From Anaeromyxobacter dehalogenans 2CP-1 (lineage in GTDB: Bacteria > Myxococcota > Myxococcia > Myxococcales > Anaeromyxobacteraceae), in assembly GCF_000022145.1 (NCBI RefSeq), contig NC_011891.1:4880501-4944500 (forward strand): 64,000 nucleotides of DNA, read 5' to 3'. A program made the translations under genes and the position numbers. Numbering within the stretch: the first letter of the stretch is position 1; each line of letters begins with the position of its first letter. Positions 49,218 to 57,990 of the stretch are shown in pieces. The notes below the pieces were generated by a model. The model was not told the DNA's origin. It saw nothing but the letters and a program-made list of their open reading frames with translations, and did not search any database.

Positions 49218-51461
49218 CTACTTGTACGAATACTGGTAGTGATACGCGCTGCGCCGGCCCAGGCCGCGGTCGAGGCGCACGTCGTTCATCACGATGCCGT
49301 GGACGCGCGCGCCGGCGCGGGTGAGCGCGCGCAGGCCGGCCTGGATCTCGCGGATCGGGTGCTTGCCCGCCTTCACCACGAACAGGTTCACGCCCGCCTG
49401 GCGCGCGATGAGCGCGCCGTCGGCCACCGCGAGGATGGGCGGGGTGTCCACCACCACGAGGTCCCACGTCGCCGACAGCTCGGCGAGCAGCCGCTGGAAG
49501 CGCTCCGAGCCGAGCAGCTCCGCCGGGTTGGGCGGGATGGTGCCGGTGGTGAGGAGCCGGATGTTCTCGTGCTCGGTCGTGCGGAGGGCGCCCGCGAGCG
49601 TGTGGGCGCCGCTCAGGACGTCGGTGAGCCCCGGCGCGCGCTCGCCGCCCAGGAAGCGGTGCAGGTGGCCGCGGCGGAGGTCGGCGTCCACCACCACCAC
49701 GCGCTTGCCGGCCTCGGCCAGCAGGACCGCGAGGTTCGCGGTGACGAACGACTTGCCGATGCCCGGCGCCGGGCCGCCCACCGTGACGACGTTGGAGCTC
49801 GCCTCGAGCAGCGCGAACTGCACGCTGGTGCGGAGGCTGCGGAGCGCCTCGACCGCGAGATCGTTCGGATCGGTGCGGGCGAGCACCGGGTGCTTGCCGG
49901 CGTGCCCCGCCGCGCGGGTGGCGATCCCCTCCGCATCGCTGTGCGGCACCGAGGCGTGGACGCCCACCCCGGTGGCCCGCTCCAGCGCGTCCGGATCCTC
50001 GACGCCCTGGTCGAGCGCCTTGCGGACGAACGCGAGCGCCACCCCGCCGGCCAGGCCGAGGAGCAGCGCCAGCGCCACCACCGCGCCGCGCTTCGGCGCG
50101 ACCGGCTTCAGGGGCACGAGCGCGGCGTCGAGGATGCGCACGTTGCCGACCGTGCCCTCCTTCACGACCTTCAGCTCCTGCGCCTTGTTGAGGAGCGTGA
50201 GGTACAGCTCGTTCGCGACCTTCACGTCGCGCAGGCGGCGGGCCGACTCCAGCTCCGCCTCCGGCAGCTTGCGCATGCGCGCCTCGAGGTTCCGGCGCTC
50301 CTCGTCGAGGCGGCCCATCTTCTGGCGGGCGGCGATGAGCAGCGGGTGGTCCTCGGTGAAGCGCTGGCGCAGGGCGGCGATCTCGAGCTGCAGCTCGGAG
50401 GCGGCCTTCTCGATGTCCACCGCGCGGGTGAGCGCGGCCTGCGTCTCCATGGAGACGTCGACGCTGCCCTTCGCCGAGCGGTAGGACTCGAGGTCGCGCT
50501 CGGCCACGTCGAGCTTGCCGCGCAGCTCGGGGAGCTGCGTCTCCAGGAACTCGAGCGTCTTCTCGGCCTCGGCGCTCTTGCGCTCCACGTTCTGGCGCAG
50601 GTAGGCGCTCGAGAGCGCGTCGAGGATGGCCGCGGCGCGGGCCGGGTCCTCGTCCTCCAGCGCGAGCTGGATGACGCCGGTCTTCTTGCCCTTCTCCGAG
50701 ATGCGCAGGTCCTCCTGCAGGTCGGCGATGGCCGCGTCGCGCGGCCGGTGCGAGACCCGGAACTGCGTGCCCGGGCGCGCCACCAGCTCCGCCACGAACA
50801 GCTCGGTGCGCCGCCCCGAGGCGGCCGCGCCCGCCGCGCCCTCGACCAGCAGCTCGCCGTCCGGATCGAGCAGCGCGAAGCGCCCGCCCTCGCGGGCCTC
50901 CAGCGTGAGCGGCTCGCCCTCCAGCTCCTCCGGCACCGCCAGCCGGCCCAGCGTGAGCTTCTCGCCGCCCCAGCCGAAGCGCCCGAACCCGGGCAGCGCC
51001 GAGGCCGGCGCGTCGCCCCTGTGCCGGCGCGCCAGGAAGCGGCCCACCACCGGGAAGCGGCGCGGCTCGGCCGAGATCTCGAGCTTCAGCGCGTCCACCA
51101 CCGAGCCGACCAGCGAGCGCGAGCGGAGGATCTCCATCTCGGTCTCGGCCGGCGAGGCCTCGCTGAAGAGCGCCGAGAGGTCGCCCAGCCCTCCGGTGCC
51201 GCCCTTCTTGTCCTCCACCTGCACGAGCGCGTCGGAGCGGTACACCGGCGTGGCGAGGAGCGCGTAGGCGACGCCGCACACGAGCGCGACCGCGGCCGCG
51301 CCGGCGATGAGCCAGCGCCCCTGCACCAGCACGTCGAGGTACTCGGCGAGGCTGACCTCGTCGCCGTCGCCGCCGTCGCCCGCGTAGGCCGGCTCGGGCG
51401 GCGGCGCGGGGCGCTTGTCGGGGACCATCTCCAGGGCCGGGCCTCCGGGCTTCGGGGTCAT
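49218..51461 (-). CDS. wzc: Wzc-type tyrosine autokinase with chain-length (Wzz) domain
   Basis: 747 residues. The Wzz domain (about 1-430) has two membrane helices (LIAGAAAVALVCGVAYALL near 50-70 and AVVALALLLGLAGG near 460) and a long periplasmic helical region. The cytoplasmic BY-kinase domain has Walker A GGPAPGIGKSFVTANLA at about 560, Walker A' VVVVDADLRRG at about 590 and Walker B VVVDTPPILAV at about 670. The last eight residues contain four tyrosines (740, 742, 744 and 746), the autophosphorylation cluster. It controls capsule or exopolysaccharide assembly with the Wza channel and the Wzb phosphatase encoded next to it. ATG overlaps the wza stop. Confidence 0.93.
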   Translation of the reverse strand: MTPKPGGPALEMVPDKRPAPPPEPAYAGDGGDGDEVSLAEYLDVLVQGRWLIAGAAAVALVCGVAYALLATPVYRSDALVQVEDKKGGTGGLGDLSALFSEASPAETEMEILRSRSLVGSVVDALKLEISAEPRRFPVVGRFLARRHRGDAPASALPGFGRFGWGGEKLTLGRLAVPEELEGEPLTLEAREGGRFALLDPDGELLVEGAAGAAASGRRTELFVAELVARPGTQFRVSHRPRDAAIADLQEDLRISEKGKKTGVIQLALEDEDPARAAAILDALSSAYLRQNVERKSAEAEKTLEFLETQLPELRGKLDVAERDLESYRSAKGSVDVSMETQAALTRAVDIEKAASELQLEIAALRQRFTEDHPLLIAARQKMGRLDEERRNLEARMRKLPEAELESARRLRDVKVANELYLTLLNKAQELKVVKEGTVGNVRILDAALVPLKPVAPKRGAVVALALLLGLAGGVALAFVRKALDQGVEDPDALERATGVGVHASVPHSDAEGIATRAAGHAGKHPVLARTDPNDLAVEALRSLRTSVQFALLEASSNVVTVGGPAPGIGKSFVTANLAVLLAEAGKRVVVVDADLRRGHLHRFLGGERAPGLTDVLSGAHTLAGALRTTEHENIRLLTTGTIPPNPAELLGSERFQRLLAELSATWDLVVVDTPPILAVADGALIARQAGVNLFVVKAGKHPIREIQAGLRALTRAGARVHGIVMNDVRLDRGLGRRSAYHYQYSYK

Positions 51462-52555
51462 CAGTACACTCCGGTCCGGTTGCCGACGTCCACCGTCTGC
51501 CAGATGCCCTGTACCGTCGGGAGGATCTGCGTCATGACGCGGTTCCAGTCGGTGAGCTTGTACTGCGAGACGAAGACGACGTCGTAGGGCTCGAGCTGGA
51601 ACTGCACCGCGAGCAGGAGCGCGTCGGCGCTGGAGGCGTCGAGCTTGAAGACGCGCGGCGCCTCGTAGCGGCCGCGGAGCACGTAGACCTCGCCCGGGTT
51701 CGAGGTGAGCGGGTCGAAGCCCTCCGAGTCGCCGATCGCCTCGGCGAGGCTCATGCGCCCCTTCGCCATCAGCTTGGAGGAGGGCTTCCGCACCTCGCCC
51801 AGCACGAAGACCTTGTTCTGCTCGCGGCTCGGCACGTTGAGGATGTCGCCGTCCTGCAAGAGCCAGTTCTGCGTGACGTCGCCCTCCTCGTAGAGCGCCT
51901 GGAGGTCGAGCGCGTAGGTCCTGCCGGCGCGGGTGAGCGTGACGCCGCGGGTCCAGGCGTCCTTGGTGAGCCCCTTCGCCGAGGCGATGGCGTCCTGCAC
52001 GCGCACCGGCACGTCGGTGACCGGGAGCGTCGAGGGCTGCACCACCTCGCCGGTGACCTGGAAGCGCTTGCCGCGGAACGCCGCCACGCGCACGTCGAGC
52101 TGCGGGTTCGCCACGTACTTGCGGAGCCGCTCGGTGAGGAGCGCCCGGATCTCCGGCAGCGTCTTCCCCGCCACCTCGACCACGCCCACGTGCGGGTAGA
52201 ACATGGTGCCGTCGGCGTTCACGGGGTTGCCGGTCTGCTCCGGCGGGCGGTACTCGCCGGCCGGGATGGTCAGCTCCGGGTGATCCCAGACGATGATGGA
52301 GAGGACGTCGTAGGGAGCCACCCGGTACTGGTAGCCCGCGAGCGTCTCGGCGAGCGGGTCCGCCGCGCGGGCGCCGGCCGCGCGAGCGCGCGCCCCCGCC
52401 TGCTCGACCAGCAAGGCCGGCGTGATGGGCAGCACCTTCACGTCGGCGCCCTTCTCGCCGCGCCCCTCCAGCGCCGACTCCCTCATGTGCAGGCCCGGGG
52501 AGATGTGCGAGCAGCCGGACAGCGCGACCGCGATCAGCAGGACGCTGCGTCTCAC
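51461..52555 (-). CDS. wza: Wza-like polysaccharide export lipoprotein
   Basis: 364 residues from GTG at 52555. Lipobox LSGC lies near residue 14 (VLLIAVALSGCSH). The Poly_export domain (VAPYDVLSIIVWDHPELT to ADGTMFYPHVGVVEVAGKT) is followed by two SLBB-like domains (about 190-340, with TGEVVQPSTLPVT and LGEVRKPSSKL). It should form the outer-membrane pore for the polysaccharide and work with Wzc. A conserved WxxTVDVG tail ends it. It lies between wzc and wzb. Confidence 0.93.
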   Translation of the reverse strand: MRRSVLLIAVALSGCSHISPGLHMRESALEGRGEKGADVKVLPITPALLVEQAGARARAAGARAADPLAETLAGYQYRVAPYDVLSIIVWDHPELTIPAGEYRPPEQTGNPVNADGTMFYPHVGVVEVAGKTLPEIRALLTERLRKYVANPQLDVRVAAFRGKRFQVTGEVVQPSTLPVTDVPVRVQDAIASAKGLTKDAWTRGVTLTRAGRTYALDLQALYEEGDVTQNWLLQDGDILNVPSREQNKVFVLGEVRKPSSKLMAKGRMSLAEAIGDSEGFDPLTSNPGEVYVLRGRYEAPRVFKLDASSADALLLAVQFQLEPYDVVFVSQYKLTDWNRVMTQILPTVQGIWQTVDVGNRTGVY

Positions 52556-52998
52556 GAGACCTTCCACACCTTCTCCTCGAAGTCGTCGAGCCCGCGCTCG
52601 ATGAGCGCGAGCGCGCGCTCGAAGGCCGGACGGCCCTGGCGGTAGGGATCCGGCACGTCGAACCCGCCGAAGCGGCCCAGGCGCTGGACCCGCCCGCGCG
52701 CGCCCGGGGCGATGGCCTCCACCTCGCGCTTGTGGCCTTCCTCCATCACGAGCACGAGGTCGAAGCCCGAGATGAGCGCCGGGGTGAGCTGCCGGGCCCG
52801 GTGCGTCGAGAGGTCGATCCCGCGCGCCGACATGAGCTCGCGCGCCGCCTCGTCCGCCGGGCGCCCGACCAGCGCCGCCACCCCCGCCGACTCGACGCGC
52901 GCGCCGGTCCGCCCCTCGAACCGGGCGCGCAGGAGCGCCTCGGCCATCGGGCTGCGGCAGATGTTGCCGACGCAAACCATGAGTACGCGGTCGAGCAT
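52552..52998 (-). CDS. wzb: Low-molecular-weight protein-tyrosine phosphatase (Wzb type)
   Basis: 148 residues. The P-loop CVGNICRS contains Cys9 and Arg15, and the general acid Asp lies in DVPDPYRQG (about 117). This is the standard LMW-PTP layout. Its gene is 4 bases overlapped with wza, so it most likely dephosphorylates the C-terminal tyrosines of Wzc and thereby resets polysaccharide assembly. Cytoplasmic. Confidence 0.94.
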   Translation of the reverse strand: MLDRVLMVCVGNICRSPMAEALLRARFEGRTGARVESAGVAALVGRPADEAARELMSARGIDLSTHRARQLTPALISGFDLVLVMEEGHKREVEAIAPGARGRVQRLGRFGGFDVPDPYRQGRPAFERALALIERGLDDFEEKVWKVS

Positions 52999-53124
52999 GG
53001 GGCAAGTCGCGGGAAGGCGAAGTGAATACCGCGATCCGCCCCGGCCCGTCGAGGGCGCGCGCGCCCCACACGCCCAGGGGGAGCATCTCGGACGGTGAGT
53101 CCTGGTGCCTTTGGTGGGGGCGCG

Positions 53125-55098
53125 CTACGCGGTGGCGGCGCGCGGCGCGATCGGGCGGTCGGTCGATGACGCCACGGCGGCGGGGCGGTCGGCGGGCGTG
53201 GGCACCGCCGCGACCGGCTGCTTGAACTCGGGGACGATCTCGGCGAAGCGCTTCCGCACGTCGGCCGGGTGATCCACCGACGCGGCCAGGTCGTGGAGCT
53301 GGCGCTGGACCTGCTCCCACGCGTGCGGGCGGAAGCGGCCCACGAAGATCTTCGGGTGGCCCGTCCTGTCGGCGCTCTCGGAGTCCACCGACAGCTCCTC
53401 GAACAGCTTCTCGCCCGGGCGCATGCCGCTGAAGACGATCTCGATGTCCTCGCCCGGGGTGAGGCCGGAGAGCGTGATGAGCTCGCGCGCCAGGTCCGCG
53501 ATCTTCACCGGCTCGCCCATGTCGAGGATGAAGATCTCGCCCCCGTTGCCCATGGCCCCGGCCTCCAGCACGAGCTGGCTCGCCTCCGGGATGGTCATGA
53601 AGTAGCGGGTCATCTCCGGGTGCGTGACCGTGACCGGGCCGCCGGCCGCGATCTGCTCCTTGAAGATGGGCACCACGCTGCCCGCCGAGCCGAGCACGTT
53701 CCCGAAGCGGACCGTGACGAAGCGGGTCTTCGAGCGCTGCGAGAGCGCCTGGACGTAGATCTCCGCCACGCGCTTGGAGGCGCCCATCACCGAGGTCGGG
53801 TTCACCGCCTTGTCGGTGGAGATCATCACGAACCGCTCCACGCCGTAGCGGTCCGCCATGTCGGCGAGCGTCTTCGTGCCGAAGACGTTGTTCTTCACCG
53901 CCTCGCCCGGGTTCCACTCCATCATCGGCACGTGCTTGTGCGCGGCCGCGTGGAAGACGATGGCCGGCCGGCGGCGCTCGAACACCGCGGCCATGCGCTG
54001 CGCGTCGCTCACGTCGCCGATGCAGGGCACCAGCTCGAGCTTCGGGAAGCGCGCCAGCAGCTCGCGGTGGATGTGGAACAGGTTGTTCTCGGCGCGCTCC
54101 ACCAGCACCAGCGCGGACGGGCCGAACCGGCACACCTGGCGGCAGATCTCCGAGCCGATGGAGCCGCCCGCGCCCGACACCATCACCACCCGGCCCGCGA
54201 TGGTCGCGGAGATGGACGCCATGTCGAGCTTCACCGGATCCCGACCGAGCAGGTCCTCGATGTCCACGTCGCGGAGCTGGCTCACCGCCACGCGGCCGTC
54301 GATGAGCTGGTCCACGCCCGGCATGGTCTTGAAGCGGACGCCGGCGTGCTTGCAGAGGTCCACGATGCGGCGCATCTGCGCGCCGCTCGCGGACGGCACC
54401 GCGATGATGGCCTCGTCCACGCGCAGGTCGCGCGCGACGTGCGGGATGTCCTCGATGGTGCCCACCACGCGGACGCCGTGGATCTGCTCGCCACGCTTCG
54501 CCCGGTCGTCGTCGACGAGGCCCACCGGCTCGTAGCGGGCCCCGTGGCGCTTCTGGATCTCGCGGAGCAGCATCTCGCCGGCGTCGCCCGCGCCGATGAC
54601 GAGCACGCGCATGCGGCTCAGCCCCGGCTCGGCGACGACGAAGCGCCGGGCGTAGAGGAACCGCGCCAGGAACCGGGTGCCGCCGATCACGATGACGGCG
54701 GTGAGCCACTCGATCGCGACGACGGACCGCGAGAAGCCCTGGAACCCGATGTGGAGGAACGCCAGGTAGGCGACGCTGGAGAGGCTGGTCCAGCGGATGA
54801 TGCCGACGAGGTCACGTGCGCCGGTGTAGCGCCACAGCCCGCGGAACAGGCCGCCCAGGTAGAACGCGGCGAGCCGGAAGATGAGCAGGAAGGGCAGCGA
54901 GACGGCGAGGATCTGCGCGTGCTCAGGCTTGATCCGAAAGTCGAAGCGCAGCGCGTACGCGCCCAGCAGCGACGCCGTCCACAGCGCAACGTGGACGCAG
55001 ATCATGACCGTACGACGTACGCCGACGTCCGCGGCGACCGGCAACCCCCGAGTTTTCACGATGGTGTCCAAGTAACAGATTGCGTGACTGCGTTCCAT
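53125..55098 (-). CDS. WbpM/FlaA1-like nucleotide-sugar 4,6-dehydratase, membrane-anchored
   Basis: 657 residues from the ATG at 55098. Four N-terminal membrane helices (about 30-140) lead to a CoA-binding-like domain with GAGDAGEMLLREI and then an SDR domain. Its NAD motif is SGAGGSIGSE at about 306. The catalytic triad reads STDKAV, then MGASK: a methionine replaces the usual tyrosine, as in large FlaA1 homologs such as WbpM. It likely makes UDP-4-keto-6-deoxy-GlcNAc, a precursor for QuiNAc or FucNAc. The C-terminal 40 residues are an Ala/Pro/Thr tail. About 260 bases, without clear features, separate it from the NeuD-like gene. Confidence 0.92.
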   Translation of the reverse strand: MERSHAICYLDTIVKTRGLPVAADVGVRRTVMICVHVALWTASLLGAYALRFDFRIKPEHAQILAVSLPFLLIFRLAAFYLGGLFRGLWRYTGARDLVGIIRWTSLSSVAYLAFLHIGFQGFSRSVVAIEWLTAVIVIGGTRFLARFLYARRFVVAEPGLSRMRVLVIGAGDAGEMLLREIQKRHGARYEPVGLVDDDRAKRGEQIHGVRVVGTIEDIPHVARDLRVDEAIIAVPSASGAQMRRIVDLCKHAGVRFKTMPGVDQLIDGRVAVSQLRDVDIEDLLGRDPVKLDMASISATIAGRVVMVSGAGGSIGSEICRQVCRFGPSALVLVERAENNLFHIHRELLARFPKLELVPCIGDVSDAQRMAAVFERRRPAIVFHAAAHKHVPMMEWNPGEAVKNNVFGTKTLADMADRYGVERFVMISTDKAVNPTSVMGASKRVAEIYVQALSQRSKTRFVTVRFGNVLGSAGSVVPIFKEQIAAGGPVTVTHPEMTRYFMTIPEASQLVLEAGAMGNGGEIFILDMGEPVKIADLARELITLSGLTPGEDIEIVFSGMRPGEKLFEELSVDSESADRTGHPKIFVGRFRPHAWEQVQRQLHDLAASVDHPADVRKRFAEIVPEFKQPVAAVPTPADRPAAVASSTDRPIAPRAATA

Positions 55099-55358
55099 AC
55101 CCGGGGTGCACGACACGCCCCCGCCCAGGGCCTCGCCTGAAGCGGAACGGCCTCGGGATCGTTCGTGACGCGAGCGTGCGAGCAGCCGCTTCGCAGGGTG
55201 GGAATCCGTGCGAAGCGCGCGCCGATGTCGCAGATCGATTGCGAACGGAGCGTACGAGATTCACGACGCGATTGAGGTCCTGCGCACCCGGCGCTCCGCG
55301 TGAAGTCGTGGGCAGAGACACGGTTGCTCGTCGTGGCTGCGGCGAGCACGGTCCCCAT

Positions 55359-55970
55359 TCAGTGGTAGGGCGCGATCAACGGGTTCGCCGCGTCTCCCAC
55401 CATGCAGACTCCCGGAGCGACCACGCCGCCTGGCTCCACCCGTGCGCGAACCACCACCGCACCCGCACCGACGACGGCCAGGGCGCCGACCCGGGCCGCA
55501 CCGGATAGCGTCGCGCTCGACGAGAGGTGCGCGAACGGTTCCAGCACGCAGTCGTGCTCCACGACAGCAGCGGTGTTCACGATCGCGCCGGCGTCCACCA
55601 CCGCCCCGGCATTTACCACCGCGCGCGCCAGGACCACCGCACCCTGGCCCACGTGCGCGGAGCGCGCCACCGTCGCCGCCGGATGGACGATGGTCGCGAT
55701 CTGGAACCCAGCCGCCACGAGGCGGTCCCGCGCACGCTGGCGGCGCTCGTTGTCGCCGATCGCCAGCGCCACCGGAGCTTCACCGAACTCCGGACGCCGC
55801 GCCACGACCTCGGCCCAGGGCAGGACCGGTGCGTCCATCACCGCCTGCCCGGGCGTCGCGCCGTCGTCGATGAAGGCGAGGAGCTGCAGCCCCGCGCACA
55901 TTCCTGCGTCGGCGACCACCTTCCCGTGGCCGCCGGCGCCCATGACGAGAAATGGACGTTCGTCTTTCAC
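55359..55970 (-). CDS. NeuD-like sugar O/N-acetyltransferase
   Basis: 203 residues. An N-terminal Rossmann-like PglD/NeuD domain begins FLVMGAGGHGKVVADA. The C-terminal left-handed beta-helix has hexapeptide repeats (ARSAHVGQGAVV, AVVNAGAVVDAGAIVN, TLSGAARVGALAVVG). It should transfer an acetyl group from acetyl-CoA to a sugar intermediate. The usual companion aminotransferase is not in the window, so the acceptor is unclear. The GTG at 55970 overlaps the WecA-like stop by 4 bases. Confidence 0.88.
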   Translation of the reverse strand: MKDERPFLVMGAGGHGKVVADAGMCAGLQLLAFIDDGATPGQAVMDAPVLPWAEVVARRPEFGEAPVALAIGDNERRQRARDRLVAAGFQIATIVHPAATVARSAHVGQGAVVLARAVVNAGAVVDAGAIVNTAAVVEHDCVLEPFAHLSSSATLSGAARVGALAVVGAGAVVVRARVEPGGVVAPGVCMVGDAANPLIAPYH

Positions 55971-57022
55971 GCTCGCGCCTCTGGCCGGGGGGCCGCGGCG
56001 GCACTCCGGCGCTCCAGGCCCAGAACGACCCCGACGAGTGCGAGGAACACGAGCACGGCGCCACCGACCAGCCCGACGCGCATGGCGAGCGGCTTCGCCC
56101 CATCGAACCGAGTCGCCAGCACTCCGACGATCAACATGCCAGCGTAGGCGGTGAGCGTGATCGCCCGATGGTGAACGCCGCAGGTCAGCGGCCGCTGGTA
56201 CCAGTGCGAGCGATGCGCCTGGTAGAAGCGCTCGCCACGAGCCAGCCGCCGAACGAGCGTCGTGGTCGCGTCGAGAATGAACAGGGCGAGGGCGAGCCCG
56301 ACCACTTCCACGGGGAGCCTGCCGCCGTCGGCGACGAGCGGCAGGGACGCGAAGAAGAAGCCAAGCGCGGTGGACCCGACGTCCCCCATGAAGATGGACG
56401 CGGGCGGGAAGTTGAAGACGAGGAAACCGGCGGCGGCAGCCCCCATGAGCACGGCGAGCCCGCCGACGGCCGGAACGCCCATCCCGAAGGCCGCGACCGC
56501 GATCGCTGCGCTCGCGAGCACGGCCTGACCGCCAGCGAGTCCGTCGATCCCGTCCATGAAGTTGTAGAGGTTCGTCAGCCAGACAATCCAGAGCACCGAC
56601 AGGACCGGCGCGAGCGGGCGAGCCGCCTCGGGCAGAAGCGACCACGCCACCCGCCCGCCATCCGCGGCCCCGAAGACGACCGCGCACGCGAGGACGACCT
56701 GGGCGCCGAAGCGCGTCCGGGCTCGCAGCGGGTGCAGATCATCCACGAGCCCGACGATTGCAACGAGCGCCGTGAGCGCCACGACGGCGATGACCCGTGC
56801 TCCGAGCTCTTCCACGACTGCGAGGGTGAGGGCCGCGGGAACGAACGCGGCCATGATGCCCATGCCGCCGAGCCGGGGCGTGGGTCGCACGTGCGCGCTC
56901 CGCTCGTTCGGTGCGTCGAGGAGATTCCGCCGGAGCGCGACCTGCTTCACCAACCAGGTCACCGCGACGGCGGCGACGAAGGTGAGGCACGCGAGCCCGA
57001 ATTGCCAGGACATCATGTTCAT
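55967..57022 (-). CDS. WecA/WbpL-like undecaprenyl-phosphate sugar-1-phosphate transferase
   Basis: 351 residues, about ten membrane helices. MraY/WecA family marks are RPTPRLGGMGI (about 46-56), the metal-binding GLVDDLHPLR, the NLYNFMDGIDGLAGG segment and FMGDVGSTALGF. It should move a hexosamine-1-phosphate onto undecaprenyl phosphate and so start the repeat unit. The neighbouring dehydratase and reductase genes make a 6-deoxy donor plausible, as for WbpL and WreU, rather than GlcNAc. Its start overlaps the reductase stop by 4 bases. Confidence 0.92.
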   Translation of the reverse strand: MNMMSWQFGLACLTFVAAVAVTWLVKQVALRRNLLDAPNERSAHVRPTPRLGGMGIMAAFVPAALTLAVVEELGARVIAVVALTALVAIVGLVDDLHPLRARTRFGAQVVLACAVVFGAADGGRVAWSLLPEAARPLAPVLSVLWIVWLTNLYNFMDGIDGLAGGQAVLASAAIAVAAFGMGVPAVGGLAVLMGAAAAGFLVFNFPPASIFMGDVGSTALGFFFASLPLVADGGRLPVEVVGLALALFILDATTTLVRRLARGERFYQAHRSHWYQRPLTCGVHHRAITLTAYAGMLIVGVLATRFDGAKPLAMRVGLVGGAVLVFLALVGVVLGLERRSAAAAPRPEARA

Positions 57023-57990
57023 TCCCCGCCACCTCGATCCAGGAACCAGCGAGCCGTGTCAGCGAGCCCCACCGAAACCGGAACCGGGGCGCGCCACCCG
57101 AGCTCCGCCTGGATCTTCGAGAGATCGACCGTGAGCGAACCGATCAACCGCCGAGCTGCGGCACCGAACCTCGGGAGGCGTCGCGCCAGCCAGAGCGCGC
57201 CCGGGGGCGCAGGGAAGAGGCGCGAGGGTCGTCCGAGCGCCCCGGCCAGCGTACGGAGCATCTCCGGGGTGGACAGGTCCTCGCCGTCGCTCACGAGATA
57301 GGTACGTCCGGCCGCGCGCGCGTCCGCCGCGCACGCCAGCAGCGCGTCCGCGAGATTCTCGACGTAGATCATGCTCCGCCGGTTTCGCACGTTCGCAAGC
57401 GGCAGCGGGATCCCGCGATCGACTGCTTTCAGCATCGCGCGGAAGTTGGCCCGTACCCCCGGCCCGTAGACCAGGGGAGGCCGAACGACGACGACGCCGA
57501 GGCCCGTCGCGGTGGCCACTGCATCGACGGCGCGCTCCGCCTCCAGCTTGCTGTGCCCGTATGGCTCGCCCGGCGCAGGCGCGTCGCTCTCCCGGTACGC
57601 CTCATCGCGTTCCTCGCCGTGCACCTTCACGGTGCTTACCAGCACGAAGCGGTGCACCCCGGCTGCCGCGGCGGCCTGCGCGAGACGCTCGGTTCCGAGC
57701 ACGTTCACCCTGCGGAATTCCGAGAGTGGATCTCCGGACCGGTCGCGCATGACGTGCACCCGCGCTGCCAGGTGGATGATCGCATCGACCCCGTGGACGG
57801 CGGTCGTCCAGTCCGCCGATCCCAGATCCGCCACCACGTGCTCGTGCGCGTGCGGTGGTCTGGGCGACGAGGGGCTCCGCACCGCCGCGCGGACGCACCA
57901 TCCGCGCTCCGCGGCGTTCCGGAGCACCGCCCGCCCAACGAACCCGCTCGCGCCGGTGACCAGTAGCCTCATCGCAGCCTGGCGGCTCAT
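57019..57990 (-). CDS. WbpV-like NAD(P)-dependent sugar reductase/epimerase
   Basis: 323 residues from the ATG at 57990, which forms an ATGA overlap with the epimerase stop; an ATG at 57972 is also possible. It is an extended SDR: NAD motif LVTGASGFVGRAV, VVADLGSAD, IHLAARVHV, catalytic YGHSK. The C-terminus (GALWLARRLPRFGAAARRLIGSL...KIQAELGWRAPV) fits the WbpV/WreQ group, which reduces or epimerises UDP-4-keto-6-deoxy-GlcNAc. It sits beside the WecA-like transferase and near the WbpM-like dehydratase, completing a QuiNAc/FucNAc module. Confidence 0.85.
   Translation of the reverse strand: MSRQAAMRLLVTGASGFVGRAVLRNAAERGWCVRAAVRSPSSPRPPHAHEHVVADLGSADWTTAVHGVDAIIHLAARVHVMRDRSGDPLSEFRRVNVLGTERLAQAAAAAGVHRFVLVSTVKVHGEERDEAYRESDAPAPGEPYGHSKLEAERAVDAVATATGLGVVVVRPPLVYGPGVRANFRAMLKAVDRGIPLPLANVRNRRSMIYVENLADALLACAADARAAGRTYLVSDGEDLSTPEMLRTLAGALGRPSRLFPAPPGALWLARRLPRFGAAARRLIGSLTVDLSKIQAELGWRAPVPVSVGLADTARWFLDRGGGE

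Noticed and set aside
55099-55358. Possible small gene between the WbpM-like and NeuD-like genes
   Set aside because: Open frames here on both strands lack a start with a ribosome-binding site and look like spacer sequence; the 260 bases hold no clear promoter or hairpin either.
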